Positions 1 through 6,458 of a DNA stretch of 6,639 nt are shown piece by piece. The DNA lies in assembly GCA_028803175.1 (NCBI GenBank), contig JARBCG010000134.1, forward strand, positions 1 through 6,639, written 5' to 3'. Position 1 is the first letter of the stretch; every line of letters starts with the position of its first letter. Source of the DNA: Wolbachia sp. (GTDB taxonomy: Bacteria; Pseudomonadota; Alphaproteobacteria; Rickettsiales; Anaplasmataceae). A program made the translations under genes and the position numbers. The notes beneath the pieces were generated by a model. That model ran no database searches. It saw only the letters and a list, made by a program, of their open reading frames with translations, and was not told where the DNA came from.

Positions 1-85
1 GCTGGTTCTTTGGTTTTAAGCTGCATATAGTCATTAACGAGAGGGGATAAATTCAAAGTGTTGCGCTGAAAAAGGCAATGTGGAC
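1..85 (+). repeat. Inverted repeat, left arm (partner 6498-6582)
   Basis: The 85 bases match the reverse complement of 6498-6582 without gaps, with mismatches only at 13, 31, 64 and 65 (81 of 85 identical). The repeat is IS982 transposase sequence. The left arm may continue beyond the window, since the right arm extends past 6582. Confidence 0.95.
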
Positions 86-124
86 GATAGGAAACCCGTG
101 CCAAGCTTGAATAGAGACTAATCC
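1..124 (+). pseudogene. IS982-family transposase remnant (left copy, internal fragment)
   Basis: This is a dead internal fragment of a DDE transposase that runs off the left edge of the window. Reading from base 3 gives WFFGFKLHIVINERG, then a stop at 48-50. After a one-base shift in the G run at 43-46 the frame continues as EKGNVDDRKPVPSL and stops at 119-121. The pattern GWFFGFKLH...GNVDDRKPVP is typical of the IS982 catalytic domain, where the D of the GNVDDR region lies close to the active site. One added G in the run would rejoin the two frames, so the shift is a simple 1-bp loss. No terminal repeat, start or C-terminus is present. Bases 1-85 are repeated in inverted orientation at 6498-6582. 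The family call rests on recognised motifs, not a search. Confidence 0.8.
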
Positions 125-334
125 ATAATTGGCGCTAAAGAGCATATAGATGCTTTTGTTATGGTATATAATTATGCAAAAAGGTTCAAAACACCCAACG
201 GGCTGATTCCTTGTGAATTTATACGAAAACATAGGATAAAATCTTCAGAGTTATTTATACTAAATCCACATCATAACTCTCTTGGACTGTACACCACTTT
301 TGGCTACCTCATCATAGTGAAACTAGTATTGTAA
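122..334 (+). pseudogene. IS481-family transposase remnant (C-terminal end)
   Basis: An open frame without a start codon runs from just after the stop at 119-121 to a TAA at 332-334. It contains AFVMVYNYAKRFKTPNGLIP, then CEFI, and later LNPHHNSLGLYT. This resembles the C-terminal end of IS481-type integrase-core transposases, which typically read YN.AKRLK.L...TP..., then FK.NPHH...G.YT. Only the last roughly 60 residues remain, so the catalytic DDE residues are missing and the gene cannot be active. It directly abuts the IS982 fragment, which suggests one element inserted into or was deleted against the other. Residues after GLYT (from about 297) are probably read-through into flanking sequence. 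The frame overlaps the last codons of merR on the opposite strand by 12 bases. Confidence 0.72.
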
Positions 335-673
335 CGTCTCGTTATTTTCTTCATTAACGATCTTACCAACTACGTAATCTCTTAAATCAGTCATTTCTTG
401 CAATAAATTCTTTAAATACTCTTCATCATGATTGGTCTTAGTGTAACCATTCAATTCTTTTTGTACTCCCTGTATTGTGTATCTCTTATCATATAGCATA
501 TATTTTATCTGTTTTATTGTCTCTATACATTCACGGTTATATAATCTTCTTCCTTTACTCCTTATAGGCTTAATTTGATAAAATTTACCCTCCCAAAATC
601 TTAAAACATGTTGCTCTAGATGTAAACCTTCGGCAACCTCTCCAGTTGTATAAAACAATTTTTCTTCATTCAT
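323..673 (-). CDS. MerR-family transcriptional regulator (IHF-linked type)
   Basis: This 116-residue protein is a probable DNA-binding transcription factor. The N-terminal half is a MerR-type winged helix: helix-turn-helix at about residues 8-27 (YTTGEVAEGLHLEQHVLRFW), the RFWE motif at 25-28, the wing with GRRLYN at 41-46, and the characteristic YTIQGVQKEL at 65-74. The C-terminal 35 residues look like a short helix suited to dimerisation. No metal-binding cysteine pair or effector domain is visible, as in the short MerR proteins that follow ihfA in many alphaproteobacteria. Its ATG overlaps the stop of the upstream IHF-like gene in a TGATG arrangement, so translational coupling is likely and no separate ribosome-binding site is seen. 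The last codons overlap the end of an insertion-sequence remnant on the other strand, so the natural C-terminus may have been altered. Its target genes are unknown. Confidence 0.9.
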   Translation of the reverse strand: MNEEKLFYTTGEVAEGLHLEQHVLRFWEGKFYQIKPIRSKGRRLYNRECIETIKQIKYMLYDKRYTIQGVQKELNGYTKTNHDEEYLKNLLQEMTDLRDYVVGKIVNEENNETLQY

Positions 674-996
674 CAGGATTTATCATTATTTATTAACTTT
701 TTTATAACCTTTGAAGGTCTAAAAGAAATTGAATTCCTTGCTTTGACCATTACTTTTTGTGACGTGCAAGGAATGTTTCCAGGTCTTTCCTTCTTCCTTT
801 TCACTAGCAGCGTTCCAAATGATGATATTTTCACTACCCCATCTTCTATCAAACCTGTTTTTATTTCATCCAATATGTCATCTACTATCGAAGCAGAGTC
901 TTCTTTTGATAATCCTATATCCTGATTTATACTTTCCACTATTGTAGCTTTAGTTACTGTTTTTGCTTTTTCTTTTGTAATAATATGATTCATCAT
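673..996 (-). CDS. ihfA: IHF/HU-family DNA-bending protein (IHF alpha-like)
   Basis: This is a small nucleoid-associated protein of the HU/IHF fold, expected to bend DNA as a dimer. Counting from the ATG at 993, it has 106 residues: helical dimerisation part with GLSKEDSASIVDDILDEI at about 27-44, the conserved turn VKISSFGTLLVKRKKERPG at 54-72, and the beta-arm ending in NSISFRPSKVIKKL at 87-100. Pro75 lines up with the DNA-intercalating proline of IHF (P65 in E. coli IhfA), although the usual GRNPKTG reads GNIPCTS. The frame is open upstream to a TTG at 1047, but two adjacent ATGs (994-996 and 991-993) give a normal N-terminus. The MerR-type neighbour immediately downstream supports ihfA, as the pair is common in alphaproteobacteria. 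HU or IHF beta cannot be fully excluded from sequence alone. Confidence 0.85.
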   Translation of the reverse strand: MMNHIITKEKAKTVTKATIVESINQDIGLSKEDSASIVDDILDEIKTGLIEDGVVKISSFGTLLVKRKKERPGNIPCTSQKVMVKARNSISFRPSKVIKKLINNDKS

Positions 997-1047
997 TAAT
1001 AAATATTGTGCTATACAATATAATATAACAATTGACCAATAATTCAA

Positions 1048-2243
1048 CTACTGTGTTTGCGGGTATGTTTCTTTTGTATCATAATTTAAAATACTAGCAG
1101 TTATTAACATTACAAATATTGCAAAATGCTGTTTTATGATTTGTAAAAAGCATTATTATCGACACAACAACCCCGCTACCAATAAACATAAACCAGTTAA
1201 TTATACATGATGATGTGCCAATATACTCTCGTTTCACAATATCACTACAACAGTAAAATTAAGCATATGCTCCCATGTAGCAAAACCAAACATTAACATA
1301 CAAAAATATATCATGTGAGCTGTTAAGTGGTTATAGAGTAGAAAAATAATTGATATACTTTGTAATAACGCAAAAACAGAAATTACATATTTTCTATTTT
1401 TAAATAGCTTAGAAATTCGATCTGTGCTTGGCGCCACGGTCGAAAGACCAATACATAATATTGCAGTTGCAACACCTAATTGAACTGCATCGAGTTCTAT
1501 ATTGCTCAATAATCTTGAAACCAACAAAGTGTTAAGCGCTAGAAATGTCCCAAAAGTTATGGCAGCAACCATTAAGGATATCAAAATATCTCTTAATTTT
1601 AGCACTACTAATATAGAATTCATTACTGTTTTCATAGAACCTTTAATTGTATTTCTTTCTTAAGTTCTATTTGAAAATGTATTTAGACAAAAAAACGTAA
1701 ATATTAATATTACCGCACCAAATAGCACTACGCATGCAATTAGATTTTTCAAATGTGCACCCATAGCAAGAAAATCAGCAAATAATATTTGGATTACTAA
1801 AGCAGAAAAACTTGAAATCGTCTACACATGTGAAACATTAGCCAAAATTGGGTTGTGGGTAAGCATATACTGCTGATATGAGCCGCACCAATAAAACCAA
1901 ATGATGCTCCAGTTGCGATTAACATTTGAGATAAAACTAAATGAGAAAAATTGTTACCATTGATAAGTAAAAGAAACCCGAGAATTATTGTTGATATTGA
2001 AAAAAGGTAGACTTTTTTACTAGAAAATACATTAAATACCAAGCCACTAAAAAACTGTAAGATAGCAAATGTCCAAGTGTATATTGAATTAGCTAATGCA
2101 ATTTGCGTTATTGTTAATCCAAATTCTTTTTCTAAATTTACACTTATAAAAGTATAAATTATTTGCATGTTGCTAAATATAAGCACTAGGTTACTAACTA
2201 ACCAATTTACCTAAGCGTGAGTTTTACTAAATTCATCTTTCAT
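1048..2243 (-). pseudogene. Major facilitator superfamily transporter, multiply disrupted
   Basis: A roughly 398-codon transporter gene can be followed from an ATG at 2243 to a TAG at 1048-1050 only by crossing several lesions, so it is a pseudogene. The hydrophobic pattern and length fit a 12-helix MFS permease. The N-terminal part contains SNMQIIYTFISVNLEKEFGL and the GASFGFIGAAH helix, and the second half restarts after a loop at about 1635. Lesions are: TAG at 2211-2213 (codon 11), a frameshift near 1855-1862, TAG at 1822-1824, TAA at 1660-1662, a frameshift near 1234-1240 and another near 1110-1130. Both in-frame TAGs lie where a tryptophan codon is plausible. The restored C-terminus reads VKREYIGTSSCIINW, then MFIGSG and finally LNYDTKETYPQTQ. 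The substrate cannot be told. The open pieces at 1797-2186 and 1234-1635 are fragments of this gene, not separate genes. Confidence 0.88.
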
Positions 2244-2444
2244 CGAGGTTCATCTAATTACATAAAAAGCATATTAAAATTAATTTATAATTAAAATATT
2301 TATGACAGGATAAACTATATATGAGTATTACAAAAGCAATACTTTTCACTACACTATAGTAAATCTCTATATATTTAATAGACAGCAATCAAGAATATCA
2401 TGAGAGCTAGAATGTTGTTGCTGGACTAAAGGCAATAAGTGTTG
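2244..2444. other. AT-rich intergenic region with no gene
   Basis: Between the broken MFS gene and the long hairpin lies about 200 bases of AT-rich sequence with stops in all frames. It would have held the promoter of the transporter gene on the minus strand, but no -35/-10 pair stands out above the AT background. I see no RNA gene or clear repeat here. Confidence 0.5.
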
Positions 2445-2530
2445 AAAGTAGTACAAAAAAGATATAAAGAGCTATTATTACAGAAAAATGGAGGCAATAA
2501 TAGCTCTTTATATCTTTTTTGTACTACTTT
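2445..2530. terminator. Perfect 35-bp hairpin, probable bidirectional terminator after gltA
   Basis: Bases 2445-2479 are exactly the reverse complement of 2496-2530, with a 16-base loop (2480-2495). Inside the arms the layout is A6, then a 19-bp stem starting GATATAAAG and ending in ATTATT, the loop, the matching 19-bp strand, then T6. On both strands this has the A-tract, stem, U-tract order of a bidirectional intrinsic terminator, although the stem is AT-rich. The edge is 19 bases beyond the gltA stop codon, which fits termination of gltA. The further 10 bp outside the A/T tracts also pair perfectly, which is more than a terminator needs, so it may instead derive from a palindromic repeat or miniature element. 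Confidence 0.65.
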
Positions 2531-2549
2531 TATTTTTGTGATATATTTT

Positions 2550-3800
2550 TCATTTACCTGTATAAAGCTGTCTTGGTCTACAAATCTTGGTTTCTTTATC
2601 ATTCATCATTTCATACCACTGTGTAACCCAGCCGGTAGTTCTTGCACGCGCAAAAATTGGTGTGAACATCTTTGAAGGAACACCCATAGCATTCATTATT
2701 ATGCCTGAGTAAAAATCAACATTTGGATATAACTTACGCTCAACAAAATATTTATCTTTTAAAGCTACTCCTTCTAGTCTCATTGCAATCTCTAGGAGTT
2801 TATCATTTTGTGTAGATTTACTTAAAACCTCATGACAAGCGTCTTTCAATATGCGTGCACGTGGATCATAGTTCTTATAAACGCGATGCCCAAATCCCAT
2901 TAGTTTGAATGGATCATTATCATCTTTGGCTTTTGTAACAAACTTGTCCACATCTCCACTTTCCTCTATTTCCTTTAACATGTTTATTACTGCTTCATTA
3001 GCGCCACCGTGCGCTGGCCCCCAAAGCGTTGTCACTCCTGTAGCAAGAGATGCAAATAAGTTAGAACCTGCTGATCCTGAAAGCCTTACAGAAGCTGTAG
3101 ATGCATTTTGTTCATGGTCAGCATGTAGAGTAAATATTTTATCTATGGCCTTTGTGTATAAGGTACTTTTATCGTTATCAATATCACTACCGAACATCAT
3201 CCTCAAAAAATTTTCGCTATAGCTTAATTTGTCATCTTCCGCTATAAATTCCTGATTATTTATATATCTATAGACCATTGCAACAATAATGGGAATCTGC
3301 GCTATTACGGAAATTCCGAAATCTAGGTCTCCAGCTTTTACATCATTGCCATATTTCTCATGATAAGAAGCAGCTAAGCTTGCAAAACATGCTATCAAAA
3401 TTGACATAGGATGAGCTCTACTCGGAAACGCTTTAATGATATTTATAATTTGCTCTGATACTCGGGATAGTTCTTGTATCTTTAAAAGAAATTCTTTGTG
3501 TTGTTCTGAATTTGGTAATTCACTATGAAGTAATAAGTGAATGACAGAGATAAAATCATTATTCTCTGCTAAGTCAGCTATATCATGACCTCTGTATTTC
3601 AATATTCCTTTATCACCATCAATGAATGTAATCGCAGAAGAACATGATGCTGTTGAAACAAATCCTGGATCGTAAGCAAACAACCCTGTTGCTTGATATA
3701 AACCCTTGATATTTAATACGTTCGGACCTGTTGCCCCACTTAATATAGGCAATTCAATTTCTTGTCCATCACCTAGGTTTAATAATGCTTTTTTATCCAT
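2550..3800 (-). CDS. gltA: Citrate synthase (type II, hexameric class)
   Basis: The gene encodes citrate synthase, which condenses acetyl-CoA and oxaloacetate to citrate at entry to the TCA cycle in the cytoplasm. The protein has 416 residues, close to the usual 420-430 of the GltA class. All key residues are present at positions equal to E. coli GltA: His226 and His229 in LHADHEQNAS, catalytic His264 in GPAHGGANEA, catalytic His305 in GFGHRVYKNYDPRA, and catalytic Asp362 in VDFYSGI. The arginine-rich segment FARARTTGW (383-391) is also conserved. The ATG at 3798-3800 gives a natural N-terminus with the family's short beta domain; no good Shine-Dalgarno precedes it. It lies 92 bases downstream of rpsT on the same strand and is followed by a strong hairpin. 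It is intact, in contrast to the transporter beyond it. Confidence 0.98.
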   Translation of the reverse strand: MDKKALLNLGDGQEIELPILSGATGPNVLNIKGLYQATGLFAYDPGFVSTASCSSAITFIDGDKGILKYRGHDIADLAENNDFISVIHLLLHSELPNSEQHKEFLLKIQELSRVSEQIINIIKAFPSRAHPMSILIACFASLAASYHEKYGNDVKAGDLDFGISVIAQIPIIVAMVYRYINNQEFIAEDDKLSYSENFLRMMFGSDIDNDKSTLYTKAIDKIFTLHADHEQNASTASVRLSGSAGSNLFASLATGVTTLWGPAHGGANEAVINMLKEIEESGDVDKFVTKAKDDNDPFKLMGFGHRVYKNYDPRARILKDACHEVLSKSTQNDKLLEIAMRLEGVALKDKYFVERKLYPNVDFYSGIIMNAMGVPSKMFTPIFARARTTGWVTQWYEMMNDKETKICRPRQLYTGK

Positions 3801-3892
3801 TACTTAAGTTATTTAAATCTTTAAATCTTATATAGGGTATGTAATTTAAACAGTATATATTAATCAAATTAACGTTATACTAAGCACAGAAC

Positions 3893-4162
3893 CTATGCCG
3901 TCATTAGTGCTTTTACTTTTGCATTCAAGCGACTTATTTTACGTGCGGCAGTATTCCTATGAATAACTCCTTTATTGACACACTTATGTAAGTTAGATTC
4001 AGCATTCCTAAATGCTAGGATGACATTTTCTTTGTCACCAGATTTAATTATATCAACTAACTTTCTAATAGCAGTACGGGTTCTATTTTTACGCATCTTA
4101 TTGATTAAAGTACGCTTTACTATTACTTTTATCATTTTTTTAGCACTTTTGTGATTTGCCAT
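3893..4162 (-). CDS. rpsT: 30S ribosomal protein S20
   Basis: The 89-residue basic protein is ribosomal protein S20, which binds 16S rRNA in the body of the small subunit. It begins MANHKSAKKMIKV, the typical S20 start MANxxSAxKR, and carries the conserved RTRTAIRKLV segment (residues 28-37) and the C-terminal INRNTAARKISRL-like stretch, here HRNTAARKISRLNAKVKAL at about 68-86. Length is normal (85-90). The ATG at 4160-4162 is fixed by the conserved N-terminus. Only a weak AGG lies upstream, about 12 bases before the start. It stands 66 bases after the acyltransferase gene and 92 bases before gltA, all on the minus strand. S20 is often autoregulated, but nothing in this sequence shows that here. 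Confidence 0.97.
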   Translation of the reverse strand: MANHKSAKKMIKVIVKRTLINKMRKNRTRTAIRKLVDIIKSGDKENVILAFRNAESNLHKCVNKGVIHRNTAARKISRLNAKVKALMTA

Positions 4163-4228
4163 ATACTAATTACCTACATTTTTCTTTTATTATAAAATTT
4201 TTTTACTAATTTGCAATAGTAGTTTTTT

Positions 4229-4990
4229 TTATGAAGTTAATTGGGTACTTCTCTCTTCAATAGCTTCTTCTAAATTCTGTAAAAACTCATTTCTACTGAG
4301 TCCTGGATATATTGGAGGTAATATTTCTATTATTGCCTTACCAGGATTTCTTCTCAAGGAAAGTATATTTTTTGGCCAAAATAAGCCAGTGTTTAAAGCT
4401 ATAGGTAATACAGGAACAGATAATGTGCTATACAGAGCAGCAATACCTGGTTGATATTTTACATTTTGCTTTACAGCTGTTCTTGTGCCTTCTGGAAATA
4501 TTATTATATTTTTATTTTCCTTTACACGAATTTTTGCTAGCTTGACAATATTACGTATAGAGCTGATGCCATCTGAACGATAAATAAAGATCATCTTTAG
4601 TGCCATAAGATGCAAACCAATAAATGGAATCCATTTTAGTTCTCGCTTTAGAATAAAAATTGCTTCTTTAAATAGAATTATAAAAATGAATGCCTCGAAA
4701 GGAGATTGATGTTTAGAGGCAACTATAAAAGGTTGTTTTGGAATATTTTCCGTTCCTCTAACTTCGTATGTAATACCACACAATGAAAAAAGCATGAATA
4801 ACACAACTCTCACTGCACAAACAAGAAAAACAGTTATTATCCGTGAAGAGAAGAAGAGTACAGGAAGAGCAATTAAAGTATAAAAAACTTCCCACAATAC
4901 AAGGAATAAATTAAATAATAAACTTAAAATCACAAAAGTTCTTTTCACACAAACCCATTCAAATTTAACTTTATTACAAATTAAAAACAA
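4229..4990 (-). CDS. plsC: 1-acyl-sn-glycerol-3-phosphate acyltransferase (PlsC family)
   Basis: The protein probably transfers an acyl chain to lysophosphatidic acid to make phosphatidic acid at the inner membrane. From the TTG at 4990 it has 253 residues. Hydrophobic segments at about 18-45 and 50-72 would anchor it. The acyltransferase blocks follow: ASKHQSPFEAF (91-101) with His94 and Glu99, an HX4E form of the usual HX4D; KRELKWIPFIG (115-125); FPEGTR (165-170), the glycerol-phosphate binding block; and VPVLPIALNTG (192-202). The HX4E form occurs in alphaproteobacterial relatives, so it is not evidence of loss. The start is uncertain: TTG at 4990 is 5 bases after the recombinase stop, whereas GTG at 4946-4948 gives MKRTFVILSLL, a more usual basic-then-hydrophobic start and 239 residues. 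No ribosome-binding site decides between them. Confidence 0.9.
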   Translation of the reverse strand: MFLICNKVKFEWVCVKRTFVILSLLFNLFLVLWEVFYTLIALPVLFFSSRIITVFLVCAVRVVLFMLFSLCGITYEVRGTENIPKQPFIVASKHQSPFEAFIFIILFKEAIFILKRELKWIPFIGLHLMALKMIFIYRSDGISSIRNIVKLAKIRVKENKNIIIFPEGTRTAVKQNVKYQPGIAALYSTLSVPVLPIALNTGLFWPKNILSLRRNPGKAIIEILPPIYPGLSRNEFLQNLEEAIEERSTQLTS

Positions 4991-4995
4991 TAAAT

Positions 4996-5982
4996 TTAAT
5001 TATTGACCATATGGTTTATAGGATGTGAATCAACCAACTTGTTCTTCAGCTTTTCATTAGCAATATGAGTATATATTTGTGTTGTAGAAAGGTTGGTATG
5101 ACCTAGAACTTTTTGTATCAACACAATATTTGCTCCACTATCGAGCAAATGAGTAGCAAAGGAATGCCTGATCACATGTGGAGAAACCTTTTTTTCGTCA
5201 ATATTACATTTTCTTGCTAATTCCTTCATTAATTGACCAATCCTCTGCCTTGTAATGGGCTTATTAGGTTTATCACCTGGAAATAACCAATCAGACTTCT
5301 TACCGTTAGAAATCAGATTATCACGGACTGATAAATAGCTTCTAAGGCTTTGTAATGCTTGCTGATTCAAGAGAATTTGTCTCTCCCTACCACTTTTTCC
5401 CTTGATTACTACATAACATTCTTTATCACTACTATTTGTTAACTGCAATACTTCACATAACTTGATATTAATAAGTTCAGAAATACGCATACCAGAAGAA
5501 TAAAGAATATCCAAAATAGCGCATAGCCGCTTACTGCTGATCTCTTTATTAGATTCACTTGCTAATTTTCTCACTGTGCTTATCAGTAGGACTATTTCTT
5601 CGACACTTAAGTATTTAGGTAAAGGACGTGAAACTTTTGGATTTTTTAACTCATCATCGTTAGCCGGGGCTGGGTTAAAATCTATTATCCCATCATTAAA
5701 TAGGCACTTATAAAAATTTTTCATAGCAGATATTTTTCTTGATATCGAACTACCTTTATATTTCTTTTGCTTGCATAAAAATTCCATATAATCTTTAAGA
5801 TTAGTTTTATCTGCATTTACCAAAGTAGCACTACTTTGTGATAAAAACTCGTCGAGTTGATATAAATCTGACTTATAACTTTCTAAAGTATTTTGTGTAG
5901 AAGACTTCTCAGAAACTAAAGCATCTAGAAAATATGTTATATAAAAGTTTTCTTTCTTATCTTTTAACTGTTTATTTTTCAT
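4996..5982 (-). CDS. xerD: Xer-type tyrosine recombinase (XerD-like)
   Basis: This 328-residue site-specific recombinase is expected to resolve chromosome dimers at a dif site together with a partner Xer protein. The N-terminal SAM-like core-binding domain spans about 12-95 (TLESYKSDLYQLDEFL, then SSISRKISAMKNFYKCL). The catalytic domain carries Arg166 in SSGMRISEL, Lys196 in IKGKSGRERQ, His269 and Arg272 in SPHVIRHSFATHLLDSG, His295 in KVLGHTNLSTTQ, and nucleophile Tyr304 in IYTH. All catalytic residues are present. The C-terminal IANEKLKNKLVDSHP is more like XerD than XerC, but I hold the paralogue call loosely. The ATG at 5980-5982 is preceded by AGGAG at 5989-5993 with 6-base spacing, the best ribosome-binding site in the window. 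Its start overlaps the end of a small upstream gene and its stop is close to plsC, suggesting an operon. Confidence 0.93.
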   Translation of the reverse strand: MKNKQLKDKKENFYITYFLDALVSEKSSTQNTLESYKSDLYQLDEFLSQSSATLVNADKTNLKDYMEFLCKQKKYKGSSISRKISAMKNFYKCLFNDGIIDFNPAPANDDELKNPKVSRPLPKYLSVEEIVLLISTVRKLASESNKEISSKRLCAILDILYSSGMRISELINIKLCEVLQLTNSSDKECYVVIKGKSGRERQILLNQQALQSLRSYLSVRDNLISNGKKSDWLFPGDKPNKPITRQRIGQLMKELARKCNIDEKKVSPHVIRHSFATHLLDSGANIVLIQKVLGHTNLSTTQIYTHIANEKLKNKLVDSHPINHMVNN

Positions 5983-6142
5983 TATCAGCTCCTATATTTA
6001 TTTCTTTAACTTTAATTTGATTAGAAATATTATGTGTATTCTTTATTAGAAAATATGAGACAAACAAAGCATTTAACAACAGAATAAACACTATGCACTT
6101 TTGTTTTAATCTTCTCTTCAAATTTGATCTTATTCTTATCAT
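5972..6142 (-). CDS. Small single-helix membrane protein, function unknown
   Basis: I do not recognise this gene. From the ATG at 6140-6142 it encodes 56 residues: a very basic N-terminus (MIRIRSNLKRRLKQK, residues 1-15), one hydrophobic helix (about 16-33, CIVFILLLNALFVSYFLI), and a short polar tail ending ADNEK. By the positive-inside rule the N-terminus would be cytoplasmic and the tail periplasmic. The frame stays open to a GTG at 6178, which would add 12 hydrophobic residues and is less natural. The stop codon lies inside the first codons of the recombinase gene (11-base overlap), and the recombinase ribosome-binding site is within this gene, so the two are probably translated in series. 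The topology resembles small division proteins such as FtsL, but there is no coiled coil or motif to support that name. Confidence 0.6.
   Translation of the reverse strand: MIRIRSNLKRRLKQKCIVFILLLNALFVSYFLIKNTHNISNQIKVKEINIGADNEK
5989..5993 (-). promoter_or_regulatory. Shine-Dalgarno site for xerD
   Basis: AGGAG on the minus strand, six bases before the ATG at 5980-5982. It fixes that start and lies inside the 3' end of the small upstream gene. It stands out because most other genes in this window lack a recognisable ribosome-binding site. Confidence 0.75.
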
Positions 6143-6202
6143 AGTTAAAATTATAGCACAAAAACTATAAAAAAACACTTTATAAAAGTGGATACTATTT
6201 AT

Positions 6203-6230
6203 AGTATAAAATAACTCTCAGCCCTGTCTA
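6203..6230 (-). promoter_or_regulatory. Predicted sigma-70-type promoter for the small-protein/xerD/plsC cluster
   Basis: On the minus strand TAGACA (6225-6230) is followed after 16 bases by TATACT (6203-6208), each one mismatch from the consensus boxes TTGACA and TATAAT. Transcription would start near 6195, about 50 bases before the ATG of the small membrane protein. In such an AT-rich region chance matches to the -10 box are common, so the call leans on the -35 box, spacing and position. A palindrome, 6192-6207, overlaps the -10 box and could be an operator. Confidence 0.45.
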
Positions 6231-6458
6231 TATTTATTGTAACATAATATTTATTATTATTCTAACATAAAAAAGAGAAATTTCTGTTATTTGAATACCA
6301 TAAGAATTAATAGATTTTTAGTATATCAATTACAACCAGCTGAAGCTAGTGGTTAAAAAAACGATAAAAACGCCAACTATTGATTAGAAAAAAACAAAAA
6401 AGCCAGGGAAATATGGTAAACTCCAAATATTGTGAAAAAACTAAGGAGGTACTTCAGT
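6231..6458. other. Intergenic region without a supported gene
   Basis: About 230 AT-rich bases lie between the predicted promoter and the right IS982 remnant. A plus-strand frame reads MVNSKYCEKTKEVLQW from an ATG at 6414, but it continues antisense into the transposase remnant, so only its first residues could be original coding sequence and I do not call it a gene. A short inverted repeat is formed by AGAAATTTCT at about 6277-6286. Nothing else is recognisable. Confidence 0.4.

Noticed and set aside
743..947. Two short plus-strand frames opposite the IHF-like gene
   Set aside because: They are antisense shadows of a well-supported gene and have no ribosome-binding site or recognisable protein.
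2439..2675. Plus-strand 78-codon frame across the hairpin and the gltA 3' end
   Set aside because: It is made of the hairpin plus antisense gltA sequence; no protein family features.
2905..3222. Plus-strand 105-codon frame inside gltA
   Set aside because: It lies wholly antisense to the catalytic part of citrate synthase, which is clearly the real gene.
4200..4225. Possible plus-strand terminator (ACTA...TAGT followed by T8) between rpsT and plsC
   Set aside because: The stem is only 4-5 AT pairs and no plus-strand gene precedes it; T runs are common in this AT-rich sequence.
4996..5982. Reading the tyrosine recombinase as a phage or integron integrase
   Set aside because: The length, the core-binding domain and the IYTHIANEKLK C-terminus fit housekeeping Xer proteins, and neighbours are housekeeping genes with no attachment site visible.
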